Shown here piece after piece: positions 46,458 to 57,337 of a stretch of 64,000 nucleotides of DNA. Both the position numbers and the translations under genes were made by a program. Under the pieces are notes generated by a model that was given only the letters and a program-made list of their open reading frames with translations, searched no databases and had not been told where the DNA came from. The stretch is from assembly GCA_002897115.2 (NCBI GenBank), contig BCIH01000015.1, positions 294,786-358,785 of the forward strand, in the 5' to 3' direction. How positions within the stretch are numbered: the stretch's first letter is position 1; the number at the start of each line of letters is the position of its first letter. Source of the DNA: Prototheca cutis (lineage: Eukaryota; Chlorophyta; Trebouxiophyceae; Chlorellales; Chlorellaceae).

Positions 46458-48057
46458 ATGAGCAAGGACGTGGAGATGGCAGACGGGGAGGAGGGGAAAG
46501 TGATCACAGACAACTCCAATGGGCCCGTGGAGACCTGCGTCTCTGGCGTGCTGGACTCGTGCGTGTCGGTGATCGAGCGGGCTGTGCGGACCAAGGATAT
46601 CCGTACCGCCTTTAACCGGGTGCTGCGCCAGGTGGCCAGCATTCGGCGCAGGATGACGCCATCTGACGTGCGGTCCTTCATCGCGCGGCACCTCTCGGCC
46701 TCCAGCGAGGCCCTGCCGGCCCTGGAGGTAGCCCTGGAGCAGGTGAGGCCCTCAGGAACGGGTGGCAGATGTGCCCAGTGGTGAGAGATCGGCAGATGTC
46801 AGGGCCACTCCCTGTCTGCGCGCTGCCTGAGGCCTGAGCTTGGCCGGGGTGCAGTGCCGGATCTCAGGCTCTTGGGACCTGGTGGTCGCCCTGCGCGGAG
46901 CAGGGAATCTCCAGCCGGAGTGGGTCATCTGCATTCCCCATGCCGCCTCCGGCAATCATTGCATGGCCGGATGCACACGCATGCATGCATGAGCTGCACA
47001 AGGAAAACCACTGCCTGTTCCCCCCGCACCGCCTTTGACCCCAACACACAGACACGCGTACTCCCCGTCCAACGACTGCAGGCGGAAGGCACGCGCATGG
47101 GAGACGGCGAGTCTGTGATGACTGAGGTCGAGGCCGCGGCAGCACCGGCTCCCTCCCCCACCCCCACCCCCATCCCTTCTATTCAGCCCGAGGTGGAGGC
47201 CCTGGCAGCCGTGTTGACGACGCTGCTGCTGGTGGATTTGAAGTGCTGGGAGGCGGCATACGTGGCTGCATCGGGCGGCGCCGACCGTGCGGCAGCGCAC
47301 AACCGCCGGTCGCTTGACGCGCTGGGTGCGCGCCTGGCGTCGCTGTTGTGCCTGTCGGCCCCGCGATGCGGGCGCGGCGGCCCCCTCCTGCGCGCGCGGC
47401 TGCTGGCGGCGCACCAGGCCGCGGCCCTGCGTCGGGACGAGCTGGGTGCGGAGACGCTGCTCAACTGCCTGCTGGGCAGCCTGTTGGACGAGGGCCTGGT
47501 GGGCGAGGCACACGCGCTGCAGGCCCGCGCGCCCCGCGGCGACCGCAGCCGCTCGGCGGCCCAGGCCACGCGGCGGTTGTATTACCTGGGTCGCATCCAC
47601 GCGGTGCGGCTGGAGTACTCGGAGGCCCGGGACTGCCTGGCCGCCGCGGCGCGGAAGGCCCCGCTGGCCGCGCGAGGATTTCGCGCCGCAGTCGCGCGTT
47701 GGCTTGCGGTCACGCGGCTGCTCCTGGGCGAGAGCCTGGACCGCGACGAGCTGGCCCGGGGGGACCTGGCGCCCCGCCTGGCGCCCTACTTTGCAATCAC
47801 GCAGGCCGTGCGGTCGGGTGACCTAGCGGCTTTTGAAGCTGCGGTGAACTCAAATGCCGACGCGCTCCGCGCCGACAGGCTGTATGCCGTAGTCCTGCGT
47901 CTGAGGGGAGCCGTCATCCGCGCCGGTTTGCGGGCCGTCGCCGCCGCGTACTCGCGCATCGCACTGGCCGACGTTGCCACTAAGCTGGGCCTGCCCTCGG
48001 CTGGCGATGCCGAAGCTGTTGTCGCCAAAGCCATTCGGTAAGTTTTTTTTCTTTTTT

Positions 48058-48090
<33 letters not shown>

Positions 48091-48480
48091 CGGGGGGGGG
48101 GGGGGGGGGGGGTTCGGGTGGGGCGGCCTAGGTGCGGGTCGGTGGGGAACTGCTGCCCTTCCTGTTGTCCTGTCTTCCCTGCGCTCCATGCGGCATGTCC
48201 AACAAAACACGATTGCAGTGATGGGAGCATTGACGCACGGCTGGATCATGCGGCCGGGACGATGGAGGCGGCGCCGACGCGCGACGCGTACGCGGGCGCC
48301 GAGCCCGCGTCGGCCTTCCATGCGCGCATCGCGTTTTGCATGGACGTGCACAATGAGGCGCTGCGCGCGATGCGCTACGAGTCCCTGGCCGGCGCGGAGC
48401 TGGACGACGCCGACAAGCTCAAGGAGCGCCAGGAGATGGAGCTCCAGGCCGCGCTGGACGATGATGGCATGGGGTTCTGA
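46458..48480 (+). CDS. RPN3: 26S proteasome regulatory subunit RPN3 (PSMD3)
   Basis: Three exons (46458-46742, 47187-48037, 48219-48480) encode 465 residues. The body is made of TPR-like helices leading into a PCI domain. The signature RRLYYLGRIHAVRLEYSEAR is followed by YFAITQAVRSGDLAAFEAAV, then SRIALADVATKLGL. The C-terminal segment FHARIAFCMDVHNEALRAMR is typical of PSMD3. RPN3 is a lid subunit that helps position the deubiquitinase RPN11. Intron 2 begins with a long G-run. A TGTAA motif lies at 48545, about 65 bases after the stop, as expected for green-algal polyadenylation. Confidence 0.94.
48060..48112 (+). repeat. G homopolymer in RPN3 intron 2
   Basis: About 53 bases of G interrupted by one C begin 22 bases inside the 5' splice site. 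The length is probably unreliable. Confidence 0.92.
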
Positions 48481-48920
48481 GAGGCTGCTTTGGGGGTAGG
48501 GGGATCTCCTGCCTGTTGGCCAGCCGATCGCGACACCCATCTGCTGTAACAACGGACATGAGAGGGATGAGGGACGGGCTGTGATGCTGATCACGATCAT
48601 TAGAACGCGTCAATACATCGTGTCATGCTGTAGAACTCTGTTGTTGAGATGTTGGGCCGACAGATGACCAGAGAGAGGTTGGCGCACACACTATCGTGAA
48701 TCACCTCTCCCAAGCCTCATGCCGACGACCTCGAGCCCCAAGAACAAAAAAGCCTGCTCGCAAGACGTCAAATACTGCTTGCACCCACGGTCCAACAGGT
48801 TCCAGAGTTTTGTAACTGTTGTTCGACATTGACAAGTCCCATGCGGTCTGCCTGTGGCTAGCACTCATGTGAAGGCCCGGCGTCGAGAGGCTCGGAAGAG
48901 CAGCGGGTTGGAGTGGGCCC
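48481..48920. other. tandem intergenic interval RPN3 to SGF11
   Basis: It holds the 3' UTR of RPN3, with TGTAA at 48545, and the 5' flank of SGF11. Nothing else was recognised. Confidence 0.5.
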
Positions 48921-49685
48921 ATGGCCAAGCCCCTGGACCTGGCGCTAGAGGACCACCTCCTCCGGGCGCGTCTGGACTATGTAAAGGCGCTGAAGGAGTC
49001 ACTGGCAGATCCAGAATCGGAAGTGAGCCTGGCCCTGGAAGTGTACTCCTCCATCGTCGACGGTACGCCTGTCGTGGTGGGGAAGGGGAGGGGTGTGTTG
49101 ACAATGATTGGCCCTTGGGTCAACCGACTCCCCTTGGCCCACATGGAAGCAGCAGATTCACTGGGCTGCACATGTGTACGCAATGTACAGCAACGACATG
49201 GTGCACCGCATTTCTGTTTTGCAGAACTGATTGACGAAATAGCTGCGGATGTGGCTGACCGAGTGCAGCGGGGCCTGGTGAGCCGGCGGTCTGGGTCTCG
49301 TGGGTGCGCCGCATTGTTTTGTACTGTGTCACTGGCAACCCAGCAGCAGATGGCATTGAATTGGATACATCACTGGCAGCGCACGAGAGCTGTTTAAACT
49401 GCAGGGTCCACATGAATGTTTGACCGACACCGCCTCGCCCTGCTGCAGGAGGACGTTGCGGAGCCGCACAATGTAATGTCAGTGCACACCGCGGCGCCGC
49501 CTGTCAAGCCCAAGGGCCCGTCGCAGGACGTGTTTGGCGTGCCGGTCAACGCCATGCCCATCCACCCCGTGGCTTGCCCCTCCTGCGGCCGGCACGTCGC
49601 GGCAAGCAGGTTTGCGCCGCACCTGGAAAAATGCCTCCTCCGAGGCAGGACTGCGGTCGCCGGCGGTGGGCGCGGCAGCAGCTGA
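48921..49685 (+). CDS. SGF11: SAGA deubiquitinase-module subunit SGF11
   Basis: Three exons in phase (48921-49062, 49225-49277, 49449-49685) encode 143 residues. An N-terminal helix (ELIDEIAADVADRVQRGL), which in the family contacts Ubp8/USP22 and Sus1, leads to the C-terminal zinc finger CPSCGRHVAASRFAPHLEKC. That is the diagnostic Sgf11/ATXN7L3 motif of the CxxC...HxxxC type. SGF11 anchors the histone H2B deubiquitinase to SAGA. It is convergent with NIPA. Confidence 0.9.
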
Positions 49686-50073
49686 CGATAGGTGCTGGCA
49701 GTGGCTAGCAGCTGAGAATAGGTGCTGGCAGTGCCTAGCCGCTGAGGGTGGCCGTGTTCATGCAAGGGCGTGTATGAGGACGGTCGAGGGGGCCAAGGAG
49801 TGTCCAAGCGACGGCAGAGTGGTGATGACTGCCCCACTCGATGTTTCAGCCCTTGACCAGCATGTGCACTGTTGTGCATGGAATTGACACCTCGCACCCA
49901 CACCCAGTCCCCTTTGATTGACTGCGGGTTTCCTTGATCGATCCCTCGCTTGTTTCAAAATGAATCATCATCGCCACTCGGGACTGCCATTCATCACGTG
50001 CACGGCGCATGAACTTGTTGCAGGGTGACCGCCCGGCGGCAAATGTTGCCCACGTTGGCAGTCACATCCTCCA
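49686..50073. other. convergent 3' interval with short direct repeat
   Basis: Just after the SGF11 stop, a short unit (GATAGGTGCTGGCAGTG) occurs at about 49687 and again, as AATAGGTGCTGGCAGTG, at about 49718. No gene was seen. Confidence 0.5.
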
Positions 50074-51899
50074 TCAGGCGTCACCGGAGACTTTCCCCAC
50101 AATGGATCGAAGCATGCCAGCTGGATCCCAGGCCTTGTCCTTCCTCTTGGCAGGGCCTGTGCTTGCACCCGCAGCCTGCTGCCCCTTGCCGCCAGTGGCG
50201 AGCTCTTGCAGGACGGCCAGCCAGCCCGGCTGGCCACTGCCGTCGGCTGCCATTGCCAGCCAGGGACAAAAGGCACGATGCCCTGCCAGCGGGTCAAATC
50301 CTATGCATCGTTCGCCGGCATATCTTTGCATAACAGCCGCCGAAAGGTATTGCGGCGGCACATCCGTGGCGGTTTGAGCTGTGTGGTTGTTCTGAGGGGG
50401 GGGTGTGGGGCCAGCAGGCGACGACGCGGTGCTGGGAGCAGCAGCAGCAGCAGAAGGTTCGAGCGACGCATCTGACGTGACGGGCCTTGCAATGTCCCGG
50501 GCGTCGGCTGCTCGAGGGGGCAGGCCAAACACAGGCACAGCTTTCACGCTGGGCCTGCCAAAGGGTCCGCTGGGCGACGCCGTTCCCGCCGGACTCTCGC
50601 GAACCGGCCCACCGGCGATGGTCACCCCGCCCGCGCTGCCTGGCGAGCACAGGGAGGCGGCCGCACGGAAGGCCGGGACGGAGAGGGCCAGTGGTCGCCC
50701 GGGGACGGCGCTGGGATTGGTGCCAATGGGAACAGTACAAGGGGCTGTGGCAGTGGTCCCCGTCGTCGCAGACCCAGACGCCACACGATTCGCGGCCATG
50801 TCCGATTGTGCCCCGCTGTACCGGGGTTTGACCCCGGGAAACAGCGACCACAGTGGTACGGCGGCGCCGCACTTGCCGCAGGAGAGCACGCCTCGCTCTG
50901 GAACCACGATCTGCGCCGCAGTTTCAGATTTGGACGACCGGCCCGATTTCGGGATGGGTCCGGCGCCCACGTCCCGTGCGCGCCAGCCCAGCAGAGCTAG
51001 GGTCAGTACCCTGGCCGCGAAGGCACTGCTGCCATGCACCGCAGTCGAGGTGTCGTCGCTCCCACATGCTGTGCTTGCATCCAATGCAGGCCCAGCCGCA
51101 GGTTGCAGCATCCGTGCCGCACCATTCCACGCCCCCTGGTGTTCGCGAAGCGTCGTGCAGGCTTCAGCTGCGACAGCAGGCAGGCACGCGCAGCGCTCGA
51201 GCGCCTGGGCCCGGCCGCGTGCTTCCTCCGCCAGCATGTCTGCGGGCAGCAGCCGCAGCTGGAGCAGGGACGCGGGGCTGGACTTGGCGCGCCAGGGACA
51301 GCTGTCCTCATGCGTCGACGCCAGCCGCTTGCCATACCGCCGGCCCAGCGCTGCCACATCCTCAGCCTCCGCTTCTGGCGCGATGGGACAGTAAATCTGA
51401 GCACCACAGCACTGCGGGGTTGTTGAGATCATGGGTATTAGTGAATGATGGATGAAATAATTTGCTTGTGTCTGGGGGTGCATCATCATCAACTTGTATG
51501 TTCCCTGGTCAGCTCTCAGCCACACACATCCACGCCCACACCCCAAAGGAAGTCCTCTGCCTGGCATGCACCAAAGAGAAACAAACCGATCCGCCAACCA
51601 TGGCCAGTCAGGCAATTGAGCTGCAGAAGGCGCCCTGATCCACACACTTCGCCGAATGGTACCTCGCAGCTGAGGGTGTCGAGACTCGTGTTGAGCCAAC
51701 CGTGCCGCGCGCACTCGCTGGGCGTGATGCCTTCCGGTTTTGCAAACCAAGTGGTCGATTTAAAGGACTGGAGGCGGTGCAGGAGGTCACTGCGGTCCCA
51801 CGGCCGTCCCTTGCCTGGTGCAGGCTCGTCCTCCGGATTGGACTTGTACACCAGGGAATCAAGCGCCGAGCGAAGTCGTTTGCGCTTGTCCTCCTCCAT
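50074..51899 (-). CDS. ZC3HC1: NIPA/ZC3HC1-like C3HC zinc-finger protein
   Basis: Two minus-strand exons (51663-51899 and 50074-51411) encode 524 residues. Exon 1 carries RPWDRSDLLHRLQSFKSTTW, ITPSECARHGWLN and LSCE. The acceptor at 51412 restores the second half of the C3HC finger (CCGAQIYC, then HEDSCPWR). A second Rsm1-like finger is split by a long disordered insert: LSCGKCGAAVPLWSL near residue 235, then CIGFDPLAGHRAFCPW near 455. NIPA/ZC3HC1 proteins sit at the nuclear basket of the pore (human ZC3HC1 holds TPR) or act as F-box-type adaptors. It is divergent from RPS18. Confidence 0.88.
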
Positions 51900-52177
51900 G
51901 CTGGCAAGTGACGGTGCTTTCAATAGTGTCAAAACAACTTTAGCATATTTACGGTGCCATTTTGTAGAGCAAGTCTTGGATCGCTGTGCAGTTTTGGGGG
52001 GCCTTTGGGGTGGTGGATCAGCTATCAACTTCGACAGAAGGAAGTTTTCGCGCCCTGTTTGTCCCTGGCGGGCGGCTTTTGCCGTGCGCGAGGTCCAAGT
52101 GCCAGGGCAGCCCCACCGACTCTCCCTCTTCTCAGCTCGATTCTTCGTTGGAGCGGCACAGGGATCGAGAAGCACCA
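51900..52177. promoter_or_regulatory. divergent promoter interval NIPA / RPS18
   Basis: A 278 bp interval, likely a strong bidirectional promoter given the ribosomal protein gene. No motif was recognised. Confidence 0.45.
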
Positions 52178-53006
52178 TGGGGGTACGTTGCTGCGGGGAG
52201 GTGGCGCCAACCAGCGCGGGGAGGCTCCGGCGCAGGGCCCATTGCCCTGCCGAGCCGGTGACATGGAAGCTCGGGGCCCCCCAAACAGCACGGAAATGGA
52301 CTCTACGTCTCCACATTTGCAGTCTCTGGTGGCGACCGAGGACTTCACGCACATTCTGCGTGTGCTGAACACGAACGTGGACGGCAAGCAGAAGATTATG
52401 TACGCCCTGACCGCCATCCGTGGTATTGGTCGCCGCTACTCCAACATCTGCTGCAAGAAGGCGGAGATTGACCTGAACCGCCGGTGCGTGGCCGGGGTGC
52501 TCGCTGTCGGAGCCAATTTGGGGGTGCCGGGTGACACCTAGGGGGAGGGCCTCGACCTGCGGGGCACCATTGCCGGGTCCTGGCAGGGAAGAGTGGAGAA
52601 TGGCCGTGCTGCCCGCATGCGCTGCTCTATTGGAATGGCAGAGTGCTAGGAGATGTGGCAGTTGTTCGATGGACACACACTGCCCTCCCCCCGAATAAAT
52701 ACTCTTTGCAGGGCTGGTGAGCTGAGCCCCGAGGAGCTGGAGTCCATCATGACCATTGTTGCCAACCCCCGGTCGTACAAGATTCCCGACTGGTTCCTGA
52801 ACAGGCAGAAGGACGTCAAGGATGGCCGCTACTTCCAGATGACCTCCTCCATGCTGGACACCAAGCTGCGTGACGACCTGGAGCGGCTGAAGAAGATCCG
52901 GAACCACCGCGGTCTGCGCTCCTACTGGGGCCTCACCGTCCGCGGCCAGCACACCAAGACCACGGGTCGCCGCGGCAAGACGGTCGGTGTCGCCAAGAAG
53001 CGCTGA
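52178..53006 (+). CDS. RPS18: 40S ribosomal protein S18 (uS13)
   Basis: Three exons (52178-52183, 52323-52483, 52712-53006) encode 153 residues. Sequence from [20 protein letters not shown] onward is uS13, including [57 protein letters not shown] and [20 protein letters not shown]. The first coding exon is just ATGGGG before a GTACGT donor, giving MGSLV. The protein sits in the 40S head and contacts the P-site tRNA. A TGTAA polyadenylation-type motif lies at 53029, 23 bases past the stop. Confidence 0.96.
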
Positions 53007-54354
53007 AGGGCCACGCCCGGCTACCCGATGTAACCTCCGCTCTGGTCTGATAGGGGGGTGGAGGGACGAGTCAAGGGAATGGCAGCGAGATTTTCATGCT
53101 GACAGAGGAGGGAGCGAGGGGAAACCAGGGGATGACCCCCATTTTCGGGGCTAGGCATGTTTGAATGGGATGCCATTGATTCCAGTCGCATCGGGTAACG
53201 TGTGTTGTCCATGCAGAACTGGGGACAGAGTATCCAGCAAAGCCCTTCTCCAGTTTGTTGCATCTAGCACAAGCACGACCTAGCCAAGGCAGGAAAACTA
53301 TATCCTGCTTCGATTGTTGCATGAATGCCCGGATTTTAGAATGATACCCTTCAGGCGCGCACAGAGAGCTCGACCATCCGGTCAATAATCCCCCCGTCGC
53401 AGAGCACGCACAGCATGCCCCTTCGACCTGACTCCCAGGCAAACGATTGGACCAACCCCAGCAATGATGACTTCAACCTTAGGCACAGCGCCGGGACTCG
53501 TTTTTTTTTCTCCACCCCTTGTGGGGCCGGGTGATCGGAAACGGAGCAGTGATGCCGCTCCGCCCGGGGTTCTTTTTCCAATCCCCCGCTGCTCTGGCAG
53601 CATATGCTGTGTCGTTGGCTGCCTTCGCCCTCGACACAGTGAACGACCGCGCGATTGACCGACCGGGCCCGAAGACCCGTCCACTCCCTGGAAGGCGGTC
53701 TTTTAGACTCTAGCAAAGTCCCTTATACTGAGGGGATCATCGCAACGGAGGCGAGCCGGGTGCGAAGGCGGCTCCAGGGTAATAACGGGGGGCCCGCAAG
53801 CGACAAGGTTGAAATTCGGTGCTGGCGGCGCGACGTCGAATCCGTTCCGATCTCAGGCGCTCATGAGACCGTCTTCCGTCCGCACAAACCGTCTGCAGCG
53901 AGATGGAATAGCTGACCGGCGCGAGAAGCCCTCTGGCGACACCTTTGCCCGCAACAGGTGGGAGGCTGAGGTGGCAGTCTGGGACAATGGCTGACTGGGC
54001 TGCCTAGGCTTCCGCAGAAGTTGCCTGTTCCTCGTGTGTGGGCGCTGCCCCTGTTCAAGGCACTCATTGTAGACGCCCATATTCACCATTGGATACGCAG
54101 CTGAAGAGTAGCCTCTGGATGACATTCTAAATGTCTGCGACCATGTCCGGCCGATGTCGTGGGTTAGTGGTCTCGCATCCCCATCAAGCCAAGCCTGTGC
54201 TCTCTTTGCGGCCTTTTGAAGAAGCTGTCAATAGATCTTCCACGTGCATGCTTTCACGATCGACGACTTTCTTGCTGCTTAAGAAATGCATTGAGATACG
54301 TCCCTCGATGGAGGCCACACGAATCCCATGCTGAACCTGAAATTTTTTTGCCTT
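53007..54354. other. convergent intergenic region, no confident gene
   Basis: This 1.35 kb stretch lies between RPS18 and the unknown minus gene. Minus ORFs at 53351-53716 and 53853-54125 have some coding-like character (for example MSSRGYSSAAYPMVNMGVYN at the start of the latter). I could not join them in phase or match a family, so they are not called. Confidence 0.4.
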
Positions 54355-55870
54355 TTATTTTCTTTTGCCCGAGTTCATTCCAAGAATCATGTGTCTTGTA
54401 TCCTTTGTGAGAGTGCGAGCAAGTAGCCAGGCGGCTGGTGCACTGATGAAGAAATTGGTCCTGAGGGTAGGGGTTCGAGAGGCTGGCTGAGCTGGAGCAG
54501 TCTCGACGATCAACCGGGGGGGATGTGCGGCGAGAGCCATGCATGCCGGGCACTGGTCAAGCAAGGCATGGCCTCCNCCCCCCCCCCCCCAAAAACACAC
54601 ACACACACACACAAACAAGCAAAAATAGACCTGACAATCACCATGACGCCAATAACACACACGCACCTGGGCAGCAGGACCCGTGTTGGACGATGCTGGG
54701 ATTGATGGCCATCGCAGGATCACCCCAGTTGCAGGGTCATGTCGCTCCCGCGATGGCCCTGCGCCAGCTTGCCCGCTCGCCGCAGTTTGCTCAGGGATGG
54801 CCTGCGGCAGGGAAAACACGACCACGTGGTGGTGTGCAGTGGGGAGGCGTTCCTGGGCAGCTTCTGACATGCATTCTACTGTCCCAGCTTGCATGCCCCT
54901 CCCCACCCGCATTCACCCACCGACATGCACTCGAACACATGCACGCAACGGTGTATCACGGTCACCACAATGCCAAGGGCACACGTGCCTGGCTGGAATC
55001 CAGGCTTGGCGAGGCTGGATCCGTCGGCACTGGCAGCTCACAACACGTGGCCACGCTTGTCGACGCCGCCACAGCCGCGAGCTCAGCTGCCCTGGAGGCT
55101 GTGCTGCGCAGAAAATGCCCCCGCTTCTCCAGCAAGCTCGGGTCGGCGGCGCGGGGCAGCGGGACGGGTGGTCGCCGCCGCTGGCGCGCGACCCGGTCGG
55201 TGGCAACCCCTTGGGCTTCTGGGAGGCTGGCATTCTCTCCGTTCCCCTCCGTCGGGTCGCGTTGCTCGTCGCCATAGAAAACCGCCTTCCGCACCTGCCA
55301 CACCATGTCGCGCGCGGCATCTCGGCTGACCATGCCACCCGCTTCCAACAGTGCCCTCGAGAAACTCCTCGAGGACATCAGGAAGTGGTCCCAGATGTGG
55401 CGGTCGACTGCCCGCTCGTAGTCAAATGCCAAGTAGTTGTTCACCTTGGACAGGTCTGTCACCTGCCTCACGCGGCCCTTGAAGTTGGCAAAACAGAATT
55501 GGGCCAGCTCGCCATTCACGCGGTCAGCATCCACTGCACTGGGATCGTAGTGGTTGTGCCCGTCCAGGTAGGACAGCAAGCGTCGATACTGGTTGTGCTC
55601 CAGGTTCGGCAGGGACCCGCCAACGGCGGCAAAAACGCGAACCACAAAGGCGTTGGCAATGGCGCCCAGCAAAAGCCAAATGCGCGTCGCGTGCAGCACG
55701 AAGTAGCAGATGACGGCGATCATCTCGTCGCGCCGATCAGGCCGGAGCGCCTCGCGCAGCGGGCACTTGACAGTCGAGGACTCGGTGCCGGGCTGCTTGC
55801 GATGGTGCCTGGGCGGGTGCGGGCGAGGGTTCCGCCCCTGCATCACACGGCGCGTGCGGCTCGTCGGCAT
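54355..55870 (-). CDS. unknown protein with a membrane-like hydrophobic segment
   Basis: Three minus-strand exons in phase (55042-55870, 54667-54878, 54355-54486) give 390 residues. After a basic Arg/His/Pro-rich N-terminus comes a hydrophobic stretch at about residues 49-85 (MIAVICYFVLHATRIWLLLG, then ANAFVVRVFAAV), which could be one or two membrane helices. A well-ordered segment follows (PNLEHNQYRRLLSYLDGHNH, then NYLAFDYERAVDRHIWDHFL). The C-terminal third is low in complexity. I do not recognise the family. An alternative first exon from an ATG at 55892 in another frame (MESPEKMNADEPH) is possible. The last two exons rest only on phase and splice-site agreement. Confidence 0.5.
54499..54600 (+). 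repeat. dispersed direct repeat, copy 1
   Basis: About 75 bases from CAGTCTCGACGATCAACCGG to AAGGCATGGCCTCC, followed by a C-run (with one N at 54577) and an A-rich stretch. It is closely similar to 57161-57262 in the same orientation. This copy lies in an intron of the unknown minus gene. Confidence 0.85.
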
Positions 55871-57232
55871 TCATTTTCTCGGGGCTTTCCATTGCGACTC
55901 GGATTGCACAGCAACCCGAAGATCCTAGAGCCTGATCATCGGATACGCAATAATGGAAGAGTTTCAAAAACCTCACACCCGTGTGGGTGGCGGCCGCTCA
56001 GGGTCGCCGCCGTCGCCTCCGGTCGCGGCGTGTTCGTTCGTCGCACTCATGTCGCGTCTTGACGAGAAACCGATCTGCAGTGCATGAAGGACAAGAAACA
56101 CCTGAGACGCTGGGTTTCTCTCGCAACTCCGACAGTTTCGGAGACAGGGTTTTGTTGCGGCCGATTCGTCCTGATCTCCCCATCGCGGTTCTTTTTAGCG
56201 GGTGCCAAGGTCTGACGTGCAACCAACCTGTGGCCTGCGGAGTGCTGGACCCTGAACCTTCCCGGATCTATTGGAAGCTGGGCAGCACTACATGATCGGT
56301 TGCACCCCTCGTTCTCTGGCATCTTTTCAAAAAAAATTATTTTCGACCGGACCAGGTGCTCATCAAAGCATCTAGGAATCCGGTCGCCGCTGTGGGACAC
56401 CCCCCTTCACCATCGGCCGGACCGCGACAAAAAGAGGCCAAGGCCCACGACGGGTCCAACAAACCCTCCGGGTCCATTTTTGCCAGGTGCGTGTGCGATA
56501 GGGATTCGTGGTGACCAGTCGGGCGTTTATTCGGTGTGTGTGTATGTGGGCAGGGACAGAAGCAAGGTGGGGGATGACCTTTGGCGTGGGGGGCATCGGT
56601 CGCGCGGGCGGTGTGATGCGGCCTCCGCAGTGGCTCCAGCAAGCCTCGTCCGTTGCAAGCTCCTTCGCGATCGCCATTTCACGCACGCCCGCAGGTCGCG
56701 CATCGCTGGATCCAAGGCCGTTCAAAGGTTTCCGTCTGAGCAGGTGAGCAGCTGAGCAGTAGCTCCCCCACGGGTTCCCAGGGAGGAACTGGAGCGCATC
56801 TGCCTGCTTTTTGTTGGGGTGGGGCATGTGGTTGCAAGTGATGACATCTTGGTGATCGGTGCAACAGTCGCGCCTGCTTCGTGCGGATTGCATGCCTGCA
56901 TGCTCTGTGGTGTGGATGCACGCTCGGGCGGTCTGATTTGGCGCTGTGGAGTCGCGTGGAAGCGGGCGAGCCACCCAGGCCTGGAGAACCTGGGCGGCCA
57001 ACTCTCAAGGACCACGAAAGTGCTGTCCATGTTCAGGGGTGGTACCACGTGGGCCCACGACGGGCTAAGATCCAACCTGGCAGTTCTGAACCGCCACGTT
57101 GGTACCCGTGGGACGGCCCTGTAGGGGTCTGGATTAGGTTCCTGAAATCCCCGTCGATCCCAGTCGACGATCAGCCGAGGGGTGTGCGGCGAGAGCCATG
57201 CATGCCGGGCACTGGTCAGGCAAGGCATGGCC

Positions 57233-57263
<31 letters not shown>

Positions 57264-57337
57264 TCACTGCACATGCACATCGATTAGATCGCGAGGCAGG
57301 GGCAGTGGGCGCACCGGACGGGCCGGGAATTCCCATC
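55871..57337. other. divergent intergenic region with repeat copy 2
   Basis: This 1.47 kb stretch lies between the unknown minus gene and TMCO1. Apart from the dispersed repeat at 57161-57262 and the presumed promoters, no gene was recognised. Small ORFs lack family or splice support. Confidence 0.45.
57161..57262 (+). repeat. dispersed direct repeat, copy 2
   Basis: This is similar to 54499-54600 (CAGTCGACGATCAGCCGAGG to AAGGCATGGCCTCC), again ending in a C-run (57234-57254) and then A9. It lies just upstream of TMCO1, probably in its 5' UTR or promoter. Confidence 0.85.

Noticed and set aside
50405..51394. 329-codon plus-strand ORF
   Set aside because: It is antisense to the NIPA/ZC3HC1 exon, which has clear zinc fingers on the other strand.
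52484..52711. snoRNA within the RPS18 intron
   Set aside because: Ribosomal protein introns often host snoRNAs, but no convincing C/D or H/ACA box pair with a terminal stem could be seen.
53690..53800. Possible tRNA or small RNA gene downstream of RPS18
   Set aside because: I looked for an A box, a GGTTCGA-type B box and cloverleaf pairing and found none that agree.
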